In this document: one piece after another, positions 15,418-21,879 of the stretch
Layout of the letters: every line of letters starts with the position of its first letter
Position numbering within the stretch: the first letter of the stretch is position 1
Origin: Pseudomonadota bacterium
GTDB lineage: Bacteria; Pseudomonadota; Alphaproteobacteria; Rhizobiales; Hyphomicrobiaceae
Direction of reading: 5' to 3'
NCBI GenBank assembly: GCA_023423275.1
Contig: JAFAFW010000004.1
Span: forward strand, 1-23,833
DNA: 23,833 nucleotides
Translations under genes and position numbers: made by a program
Notes under the pieces: model-generated
The model's input: only the letters and a program-made list of their open reading frames with translations
The model's database searches: none
What the model was told of the DNA's origin: nothing

Positions 15418-15894
15418 TCACGCCGCCTTGCCGCGCGGCCTGAGCTTCCGCGGATCGAGGCCTGCCATCTTGCAGACCAGATCCCATTCCTCCCCGGTCA
15501 CAGGTTGCACGGAAAGGCGCATCGACGTCACGAGCGACATCTTCGACAATGCGGGGGTTGCCTTCACGTCGGCCAGGGTGACCGGCTTCGGCACATCGCA
15601 CACGGCTTTGACGTCAACGCATTCCCACAGCCCAGTCGTGTCCTTCGGATCGGGATGGGCCAGCGCGATGACCTCGACAATTCCGACGACCTCTTTTCCT
15701 TCGTTGGAATGATAAAAGAAGCCGAGATCGCCGATCTGCATGGCGCGCATGTTGTTGCGGGCCTGGTAATTACGAACGCCGTCCCACGCCTCCCCGCGAT
15801 CGCCGCGCGATTTCAGCATGTCCCACGAAAAGGCGTCCGGCTCCGATTTGAACAGCCACCGGCTGATGCGCTTGTTTTTGTCGGCCTTCGCCAT
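15418..15894 (-). CDS. EVE domain protein (PUA-like, THYN1 type)
   Basis: EVE domains have a PUA-like fold and are thought to bind modified bases in DNA or RNA; the eukaryotic relative is THYN1. The 158-residue product is a single domain. Its family signatures are RWLFKSEPDAFSWDML near the N terminus, then WDGVRNYQARNNMRAMQIGDLGFFYHSN, GIVEVIALAHPDP and the hydrophobic WECVDVKAV strand. Aromatic residues of the presumed pocket (Trp, Phe, Tyr) are kept. It lies 99 bp downstream of gpsA and 30 bp upstream of the METTL20-like gene, on the same strand. A housekeeping single-domain EVE next to gpsA/tsaD is common in Rhizobiales, so an immune role is not implied here. Confidence 0.9.
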   Translation of the reverse strand: MAKADKNKRISRWLFKSEPDAFSWDMLKSRGDRGEAWDGVRNYQARNNMRAMQIGDLGFFYHSNEGKEVVGIVEVIALAHPDPKDTTGLWECVDVKAVCDVPKPVTLADVKATPALSKMSLVTSMRLSVQPVTGEEWDLVCKMAGLDPRKLRPRGKAA

Positions 15895-15993
15895 CGCCTG
15901 ATCGACCTCGCATGTTCCGCAGCGAATCTTAGGCGCATCCCGCGACGCAGGGAATGCCTGAGCGAAAGGAAATTTCTCGCGCGGGGCGGTGAC

Positions 15994-16983
15994 TCAATCT
16001 TCAGCTTTCAGCGGCCTCTGCATCAGGCCATCGATGGCATCGCGTGTGGACAGGCGGTCCTCGAGGATCTCATGGATCGCGCTCGAGATCGGCACATCGA
16101 CGCCGGCCTTGCCGGCGATATGGACAACCGCTGCGGCGGTGAAGGCTCCCTCACTGATGCCGTTTTCACCGGTGTGCGCCTTGGCGGTGTCGCGCCCTTC
16201 CCCCAAAGCCAGCCCGAGGCGGAAATTGCGCGATTGAGGGCTCGAACAGGTCAACACCAGATCGCCCAAACCGGAAAGTCCCGCCAAGGTTTCGCGGCGA
16301 GCGCCAAGGGCTGCGCCAAAGCGCGAAAGCTCCGCAAACGCGCGCGCGATCAAGGCGGCCCGGGCACTCTCGCCTAGGCCGTGCCCGGTGATGATTCCAC
16401 AGGCGATGGCCAGAACGTTTTTCACGGCACCACCGACCTGAACGCCAACCAGATCGTCGGAGATATACGGACGGAACGTCGGCGTTTTCAGCGCTTCTGC
16501 CACCGGCATCGCGATATCCAGCGTGCGTGCGGCCAGCGTCACCGCCGTTGGAAGCCCGCGTGCAACGTCTCCAGCAAAGCTCGGCCCCGACAAGACCAGC
16601 GGTTCGAGCTGGGGACACGTCTCGGTAAGCACGTCTGTCAGAAACCGGGTAGAGGTGCGCTCGATGCCCTTGGCTGTGATGACGGCGGACAGCCCTTCGG
16701 CCAGATGCGGCCGAAAGATCGACATCACATCGCGCAAAGCCTGGGCCGGGCTCGCGATCAGAACCAGATCACTGTCGGCCAGATCGGCCGCTGTGGCGGT
16801 CGCGGTAATTGCGCGCTCCAGAACGATCCCGGGCAACCGGTCGGCATTCTGCCGATCGGCGTTGATACGGTCTGCCACACTGTGCTGCCGCGCCCACAGC
16901 ATCACCGGATGACCAGCCCGCGCCGCGATCTGCGCCAGAGCCGTGCCCCAGGCGCCCGCACCGATGACGCCAACCTGTCGCAT
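15994..16983 (-). CDS. gpsA: Glycerol-3-phosphate dehydrogenase [NAD(P)+]
   Basis: This cytosolic enzyme reduces dihydroxyacetone phosphate to sn-glycerol 3-phosphate, the backbone of phospholipids. The N-terminal Rossmann fold begins VGVIGAGAWGTALA; AKGIE, SGPSFAGDVARGLPTAV and the catalytic-lysine segment GGAVKNVLAIACG follow. The C-terminal half holds GLSGLGDLVLTCSSPQSRNF and the end region DVPISSAIHEIL. The Met at 16983 gives 329 residues and sits 12 bases after an AAGGAG. An ATG at 16995 would add four residues but directly abuts that Shine-Dalgarno, so it is less likely. It follows tsaD by 30 bp and is probably co-transcribed with it. Confidence 0.96.
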   Translation of the reverse strand: MRQVGVIGAGAWGTALAQIAARAGHPVMLWARQHSVADRINADRQNADRLPGIVLERAITATATAADLADSDLVLIASPAQALRDVMSIFRPHLAEGLSAVITAKGIERTSTRFLTDVLTETCPQLEPLVLSGPSFAGDVARGLPTAVTLAARTLDIAMPVAEALKTPTFRPYISDDLVGVQVGGAVKNVLAIACGIITGHGLGESARAALIARAFAELSRFGAALGARRETLAGLSGLGDLVLTCSSPQSRNFRLGLALGEGRDTAKAHTGENGISEGAFTAAAVVHIAGKAGVDVPISSAIHEILEDRLSTRDAIDGLMQRPLKAED

Positions 16984-17013
16984 GCCTGTGCCCATCTCCT
17001 TCGTCGCCCCGGA

Positions 17014-18129
17014 TCAGGCCTTGGCGCCGAGGCGTCCCGCGCCCAGCGCCGGCGTCGCGAGTTGATCAAGTGGCCAGCGCGCCCTGGCCGGTGCGTCCAA
17101 GCCATCGGTCTCGCCGCGGGCCAGCCGTTCGGCTCCGGCCCAGGCGATCATGGCGGCATTGTCGCCGCAAAGCGCCAGGGGGGGAACATGAAAGGCGCGC
17201 CCGCCTGCCGTGGCGAGATGTTCGAGCGCGGTCCGCAAACGCATATTCGCCGCAACGCCCCCGGCGGCGACGAGGGACAGCGGCGTTCCGGGTTCGAACT
17301 GGTCTTCAGCGATGCGCAGCGCGCGGACGCATCGGTCGATGACGATATCGGCCACGGCCGCCTCGAAGCTCGCGCACAGATCGTTGATGTCCTCTTCGGT
17401 GAGCGGCGCGAGGCTCTCGGCTTGGCGGCGTACCGCCGTCTTGAGGCCGGCAAAGGAAAAATGCGGGACATCGCGGCCGAGCATGGGCCGCGGAAGAGCG
17501 AACCGGCGCGCGTCGCCTCTGCGGGCGGCTTGCTCGACCGCTGGGCCGCCAGGAAAGCCCAGGCCGAGCAGTTTTGCGGTCTTGTCGAACGCTTCGCCCA
17601 GGGCATCGTCGATCGTCGTGCCCAGGCGGTCATATCGTCCGACATCGCGCACCAGGAGAAGTTGGGTATGTCCTCCGGACACCAGCAACAGCAGGTAGGG
17701 TGGCACGACACCATCGGTCAGTCCGACCGTCAGGGCATGCGCTTCGAGATGATTGACGGCGACAAGGGGTCGATCCAACGCCAGTGCGAGCGATTTGGCG
17801 GTCGTCAGCCCGACAATAAGGCCGCCGATCAAGCCGGGGCCTGCGGTGGCCGCGATGCCGTCTACATCCGAGAGGCCGATGCCGGCGGCCGAAACGGCTT
17901 CAGCGACGATGTCATCCAGGCACTCGACGTGCGCGCGGGCAGCGATTTCGGGGACGACCCCCTGAAACGGCCGGTGCTGCTCCCACTGGGACCGGACGAC
18001 GTTCGACATCAGGCGGCCTTGTCCGGGAGCGGTCCGCATGACCACGGCTGCGGCCGTCTCGTCGCAACTCGTCTCGATGCCGAGAACGAGACGCGGTGTG
18101 TCGTGACTTTCCGGCAGGTGCGCGTTCAT
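17014..18129 (-). CDS. tsaD: tRNA N6-threonylcarbamoyladenosine transferase subunit
   Basis: TsaD is the catalytic subunit that transfers threonylcarbamoyl to A37 of ANN-decoding tRNAs, working with TsaB and TsaE. The 371-residue protein has the ASKHA-type start LVLGIETSCDETAAAVV (GIETSCDET at 17-25) and GVVPEIAARAHVE. The iron-binding HLEAH follows with His127 and His131, then LLVSGGHTQLLLV, the FPGGPAVE segment, GGVAANMRL and CGDNAAMIAWAGAE. The frame is open 56 codons further upstream to 18297, but that part overlaps hemC on the other strand and has no family similarity. ATG 18129 gives the usual length. The Shine-Dalgarno is weak. It is divergent from hemC across a 113-bp gap. Confidence 0.96.
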   Translation of the reverse strand: MNAHLPESHDTPRLVLGIETSCDETAAAVVMRTAPGQGRLMSNVVRSQWEQHRPFQGVVPEIAARAHVECLDDIVAEAVSAAGIGLSDVDGIAATAGPGLIGGLIVGLTTAKSLALALDRPLVAVNHLEAHALTVGLTDGVVPPYLLLLVSGGHTQLLLVRDVGRYDRLGTTIDDALGEAFDKTAKLLGLGFPGGPAVEQAARRGDARRFALPRPMLGRDVPHFSFAGLKTAVRRQAESLAPLTEEDINDLCASFEAAVADIVIDRCVRALRIAEDQFEPGTPLSLVAAGGVAANMRLRTALEHLATAGGRAFHVPPLALCGDNAAMIAWAGAERLARGETDGLDAPARARWPLDQLATPALGAGRLGAKA

Positions 18130-18242
18130 GCGGCGACTTGATCCATGCGCCCGTGTTTGCGTCTTTGCGAGGCTGAGGGCAAGAAGGGGCAGATGTGCAA
18201 GGTCCTTATAGCCCGTGCGGCCTAGCATCTGGAGGTCGACGC
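18130..18242. promoter_or_regulatory. Divergent tsaD/hemC promoter region
   Basis: This 113-bp gap must serve both directions. TTATAG (18206-18211) on the plus strand reads CTATAA on the minus strand, so the same bases could be a -10 for either transcript; no good -35 is visible for either. A strong GGAGG at 18231-18235 is the hemC ribosome-binding site. Confidence 0.35.
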
Positions 18243-19172
18243 ATGCAACCCGGCAGTGTGAGGATAGGAACCCGCGGTTCTCCGCTGGCCTTGGCACAGG
18301 CGCACGAGGTGCGGCGGCGGTTGATCGCGGCGCACGGCATGGCCGAAGCCGGGATCGAGGTGCGCACGTTCAAGACCACCGGCGATCGCATCCAGGACCG
18401 GTCGCTGTCCGACGCGGGCGGCAAGGGCTTGTTCACGAAGGAGATCGAAGACGCTTTGCTGGCGCGCGAGGTCGATCTTGCGGTGCACTCGATGAAGGAT
18501 ATGCCGACGCAGCTCCCGCCGGGCCTGATCATCCCGGCACTGCTGCCGCGCGAGGATACACGCGACGCGTTCATCAGCCTGCGCTACGCATCACTTGCTG
18601 AACTCCCGGCAGGTGCAATCGTCGGTACGTCGTCGTTGCGGCGGCAGGCTCAGGTGCGGCGGGTACGGCCTGATCTCAAGGTGGTCGAATTCCGCGGTAA
18701 TGTGGAGACGAGGCTGCGAAAGCTGGAGCAGGGCGTGGCGGATGCAACGTTCCTCGCCTGCGCAGGATTGAACAGATTGGGACAGTCCCGGCGGATTACT
18801 TTTCCGATGCCGGTGGCCGAGATGCTTCCGGCTGTTGCTCAGGGCGCTATCGGCGTGGAGATCCGTAGTGACGATGCGCGTGCGGCAGAGCTGGTCGCAC
18901 CGCTCAACGATCAGGCGACGTCACTTTGCGTAACTGCCGAGCGCGCGTTCCTCGCCCGACTTGAAGGTAGCTGCCGGACGCCAATTGCGGGCTTGGCCGA
19001 GCTTGACGAGGGCGAGGTCAGATTCCGTGGTATGATCCTGAGCCCGGATGGGACGCGTTGCCTGGAAGTGTCCCGGCAGGGTCTGCCGCAGCGGGCCGTG
19101 GCCATGGCGGAAGAGGCAGCCGATGCGTTGCTGGCGCAGGCAGGACCGGATTTCTTTGGCAAGGCGGTATGA
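18243..19172 (+). CDS. hemC: Porphobilinogen deaminase (hydroxymethylbilane synthase)
   Basis: This cytosolic enzyme polymerises four porphobilinogens into hydroxymethylbilane, an early common step to heme, siroheme, cobalamin and bacteriochlorophyll. The 309-residue product begins VRIGTRGSPLALAQA, then GGKGLFTKEIEDALL and the active-site VHSMKDMPT with Lys85-Asp86. GTSSLRRQAQ and VAQGAIGVE follow, and EGSCRTPIAG carries Cys244, to which the dipyrromethane cofactor is bound. The frame opens earlier at 18195, but ATG 18243 is preferred because GGAGG lies seven bases upstream and the product then starts at the family N terminus. The stop codon directly abuts the hemD start codon. Confidence 0.97.
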   Translation: MQPGSVRIGTRGSPLALAQAHEVRRRLIAAHGMAEAGIEVRTFKTTGDRIQDRSLSDAGGKGLFTKEIEDALLAREVDLAVHSMKDMPTQLPPGLIIPALLPREDTRDAFISLRYASLAELPAGAIVGTSSLRRQAQVRRVRPDLKVVEFRGNVETRLRKLEQGVADATFLACAGLNRLGQSRRITFPMPVAEMLPAVAQGAIGVEIRSDDARAAELVAPLNDQATSLCVTAERAFLARLEGSCRTPIAGLAELDEGEVRFRGMILSPDGTRCLEVSRQGLPQRAVAMAEEAADALLAQAGPDFFGKAV

Positions 19173-19922
19173 ATGCGGGTTCTGGTAACACGTCCAGAGC
19201 CGGACGCGACGGCGATGAAGGCGCATCTGGTCGCGCAAGGCCACGACGTTCTCATCGAGCCGCTGATGGATATCCGGTTCGATGATCTCGACCCCATCGA
19301 GCTCGAGGGCGTACAGGCGCTGATCGCCACGAGCCGCAACGGTCTGCGCGCGCTGGCGGCGAGCCCCGAGTTCGAGGCGGCGCGGCAGCTTCCGCTGTTT
19401 GCGGTGGGACCGGGCACGGCCGCGACGGCGCGTGGGCTGGGGTTCGAAATCGTCATCCAGGGGCCTGGCACGGGCCGCGAACTGGTTGCGTTCATCACGG
19501 ATGGCGTGGATGTCAACGTCGGCTCGCTGCTGCATCTGGCCGGCGATGTGCTTGCATTCGATTTCGCGACAGAACTCGCCAGACTTGGTTACCACGTGCT
19601 GCAACCTTTGGTTTATATTGCTGAGCCGGTTGATCGGCTGAGCGGATCAACGGCGACACGTCTGCGCAATGGGCAGATCGAGGCCGTCCTGCTGCTTTCT
19701 CCGATGACCGCGCAGACTTACGCCGATCTCGTTGTCCACCATGAGCTTACGGACGCGGTGCGCGGTGTTATCCACTACTGCATTTCGCAGGCGACGGCCG
19801 CTCGGCTGGCCGCGTTGGGGCAACTGAAGGTGGAGATTGCCGCTGCCCCGAATCTCAAGGAAATGCTTGCCCTGACGGCGCGGGCCGCGCCACAATCATC
19901 CCCGAGCACAAACCAGAATTAA
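19173..19922 (+). CDS. hemD: Uroporphyrinogen-III synthase
   Basis: HemD closes hydroxymethylbilane with inversion of ring D to give uroporphyrinogen III. The family is poorly conserved in sequence and is recognised here by context and by a few features: the start MRVLVTRPEPDATAMKAHL, the domain-1 segment ALIATSRNGLRAL, FAVGPGTAATARGLGF, and in domain 2 LLHLAGDV and AVLLLSPMTAQTYADLV. At 249 residues it has normal size. ATG 19173 follows the hemC TGA with no spacer, and AAGG lies inside the end of hemC, so translation is coupled. A 91-bp gap with several stem-loops separates it from the next gene. Confidence 0.92.
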   Translation: MRVLVTRPEPDATAMKAHLVAQGHDVLIEPLMDIRFDDLDPIELEGVQALIATSRNGLRALAASPEFEAARQLPLFAVGPGTAATARGLGFEIVIQGPGTGRELVAFITDGVDVNVGSLLHLAGDVLAFDFATELARLGYHVLQPLVYIAEPVDRLSGSTATRLRNGQIEAVLLLSPMTAQTYADLVVHHELTDAVRGVIHYCISQATAARLAALGQLKVEIAAAPNLKEMLALTARAAPQSSPSTNQN

Positions 19923-19934
19923 ACCAGTGGTCAG

Positions 19935-19951
19935 GCGCAATGCGGTTGCGC
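19935..19951 (+). promoter_or_regulatory. Stem-loop 1 in the hemD-mic60 gap
   Basis: GCGCAA (19935-19940) pairs perfectly with TTGCGC (19946-19951) around a five-base loop, starting 12 bases after the hemD stop codon. No T tract follows, so factor-independent termination is unlikely; it could protect the upstream message or slow transcription. Confidence 0.45.
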
Positions 19952-19957
19952 GGCCCT

Positions 19958-19974
19958 GCGATCGAAACGGTCGC
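19958..19974 (+). promoter_or_regulatory. Stem-loop 2 in the hemD-mic60 gap
   Basis: GCGATC (19958-19963) pairs with GGTCGC (19969-19974), six pairs including one G-U, around the loop GAAAC. It lies six bases after stem-loop 1, making a tandem pair in a short intergenic space. Confidence 0.35.
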
Positions 19975-19987
19975 CTGCGGTCTTTGC

Positions 19988-20011
19988 CAGCTTTCGAGAG
20001 GCTTTAAGCTG
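19988..20011 (+). promoter_or_regulatory. Hairpin presenting the mic60 ribosome-binding site
   Basis: CAGCTT (19988-19993) pairs with AAGCTG (20006-20011) and leaves a 12-base loop that contains GAGAGG (19996-20001), the only Shine-Dalgarno candidate for the ATG at 20014. The start codon begins three bases after the stem. The hairpin would shorten the effective distance between the otherwise distant (12-base) Shine-Dalgarno and the start. Confidence 0.35.
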
Positions 20012-20013
20012 CC

Positions 20014-21879
20014 ATGAACAGCAAAAACCCCGGTTCGCCAAAAGGTCCGGTCAAACCCGGGCAGGAGCCGAGCGAGCCAAAGAAGCCGTCGGCGTTGCTC
20101 GATCTCAAAGCGACCGAGGTCACGGCGAAAGATGTCGCCCCGAAGGATTCAAAGGAGGCCAAACCGGCTGCTCCTGGCAACCCGGCGAAGGCCGGAGCCT
20201 CGGAGCCCAATCCTGCGTCGAAAGTCGATACGGCGGCCAAGCCGGAGCCGGGCGCGAAATCCGAGCCCAAGCCATCTGTTCAAGCCGCAGGTGCAACTCA
20301 GCCGAAGGCTGGTGAGACGCAAGCAGCAGCTGCGAAGGTGGCAGGTGTACCGCCCCCGGACCGCTCCCAGCCGGACGCCTCGCCGAAGCAGTCTCCGCCG
20401 TCTTCAAGCTCGACGGGAAAGCCGTCGTCACCGGCGCCGGCCGTTGCCCGGAATGGCGGTATTGGCCGCGTTCTGACGCATGTCGCGGCTGGTGTCGCGG
20501 GTGGCTTTCTGGCCTTGCTGCTTGCCGACGCGGTCCGCCCGCAACTGGGATTCGGCTCGGGCGTCTCGGTCAGTGACCTGGAGAAGCGATTGGTCGCGGC
20601 CGAGCAGTCCCTGCGTGACCGGTCCGCCAACACAGCAGCGGGCAATACGGAGATCAATCAGAAGCTGACATCGCTTGCCGACGGCGTCGCGCGTGTCGAT
20701 GCAATCGGCAAAACCGTGCAGCAGCTTGCCGACACCCAGTCGAAGCTTGCGGAAGACGCCAGGACCGTGGAAAACCGGCTCGCGCAACCGCAGGTCGGCG
20801 CCGAAGCCGAGCAGCGGCTGACTAAGTTGGAACAGGTACTCGGCACGTTGACGGCGGCCGCGGCAGCCGATGGATCCGGCGGAAGCATCCCGCAGCTTGC
20901 GGCGCTGACCGGCAAGCTTGCCGACCTGGAAGCGACGCTTCCCAACAAGCTCGACGAACTGCGCGCGACGGTGACGAGCCAGCTCGACGCGCGGCTTGCG
21001 CAATCGGCCGAGGCGAGCGAAGCCGCGCGCTCCGCGACACAACGCATGGACAAGGAACTTGCGTCATCGCGCGCAGATGTCGCCCGGCTGGGACAGCGGG
21101 CGGAGGCGTTCAAAGCGTCCGATGATCGCTTCGAGCAGACGCTGCGCACGGTGCAGGAAGAAACCGGTAGCATCAGAAGCGCCGTCGATGGATTGCAGGG
21201 CGATCTCGCGTCTCAGATGAAATCCGTGGTCCGCTCTCAGGATCTGACAGCGGCGATTGGAACGGTGACGGCGCGGCTGGATACGATCGAAAAGAATCTC
21301 CAGGGCGTGGTCAGAAGCGAGGATGACCGCAAGGCCAACGCCGAGCGGATCGTCCTGGCCCTGGAGCTCGGCAATCTCAAGCGTGCTCTGGATCGCGGCG
21401 AACGCTATGCGCCCGAGTTGGCGGAGGTGGCGCGGGTTGCCGGCGGCAAGCTCGATCTGTCGGTGTTGGAACGTTACAAGGACCAGGGCGTGCCGACGCT
21501 GACGGAGCTGGTGAGTTCATTCCGCCCTGTCGCGCATGCCGTTGTCGATGCTGCCAGCGCGCCGGCCGATGCCTCGACGCTCGACCGGCTGCTGCAGAGT
21601 GCCAAATCCGTGGTGCGGGTGCGGCGGACCGATCACCGGCCTGACGACAACAGCGTCGAAGCCAGGGTCGGGCGTATGGAAAGGGCGTTGGGCGAGGGGC
21701 AGTTGAGCGAGGTTCTGTCGGAAGCCCGGCAGATTCCGGCACCCACCATCGATGCCGCCGAGCCGTGGTTGAAGAAAGTCGAAGCCCGCGCAGCAGTCGA
21801 TCAGGCCTTGGCGTCGGTGGAAGAGCAGCTCAAGTCGTCACTCAGTGGTCAAAGCCCGGCTGAAAAGAGAGTTCAGTAA
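20014..21879 (+). CDS. Alphaproteobacterial Mic60 (mitofilin homologue, COG4223)
   Basis: Mic60 is the mitochondrial MICOS protein that shapes crista junctions; alphaproteobacterial homologues bend the inner membrane and contact the outer membrane. The 621-residue product has three parts. Residues 1-147 are a disordered cytoplasmic tail rich in Pro, Ala, Lys and Ser. One membrane helix at about 153-171 has small-residue spacing (Gly160, Gly163, Gly164). A long coiled-coil-like periplasmic region follows (many LxxxLA heptads, 185-435), then a compact C-terminal mitofilin-type domain from about 445 (LALELGNLKRALDRGERYAPEL, GVPTLTELVSSFRP, then EPWLKKVEARA). Family assignment rests on architecture, the C-terminal pattern and its place between hemD and hemY, the classical position in alphaproteobacteria. 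It overlaps hemY by one base. Confidence 0.87.
   Translation: MNSKNPGSPKGPVKPGQEPSEPKKPSALLDLKATEVTAKDVAPKDSKEAKPAAPGNPAKAGASEPNPASKVDTAAKPEPGAKSEPKPSVQAAGATQPKAGETQAAAAKVAGVPPPDRSQPDASPKQSPPSSSSTGKPSSPAPAVARNGGIGRVLTHVAAGVAGGFLALLLADAVRPQLGFGSGVSVSDLEKRLVAAEQSLRDRSANTAAGNTEINQKLTSLADGVARVDAIGKTVQQLADTQSKLAEDARTVENRLAQPQVGAEAEQRLTKLEQVLGTLTAAAAADGSGGSIPQLAALTGKLADLEATLPNKLDELRATVTSQLDARLAQSAEASEAARSATQRMDKELASSRADVARLGQRAEAFKASDDRFEQTLRTVQEETGSIRSAVDGLQGDLASQMKSVVRSQDLTAAIGTVTARLDTIEKNLQGVVRSEDDRKANAERIVLALELGNLKRALDRGERYAPELAEVARVAGGKLDLSVLERYKDQGVPTLTELVSSFRPVAHAVVDAASAPADASTLDRLLQSAKSVVRVRRTDHRPDDNSVEARVGRMERALGEGQLSEVLSEARQIPAPTIDAAEPWLKKVEARAAVDQALASVEEQLKSSLSGQSPAEKRVQ

Noticed and set aside
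15418..15894. EVE protein as part of a defence system
   Set aside because: It is a single domain with no nuclease partner and sits among housekeeping genes (tsaD, gpsA).
14638..16377. 579-codon open frame on the plus strand
   Set aside because: It is exactly antisense, in codon register, to the METTL20-like, EVE and gpsA genes, which have clear family motifs. The translation is basic and featureless.
16381..18141. 586-codon open frame on the plus strand
   Set aside because: It continues the same register antisense to gpsA and tsaD; no start signal and no recognisable motif.
18130..18297. 56-residue N-terminal extension of tsaD
   Set aside because: It overlaps the hemC start on the other strand and has no family similarity; the ATG at 18129 gives the normal length.
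19923..19931. ACCAGTGGT dyad right after hemD
   Set aside because: Only four base pairs; expected by chance at this length.
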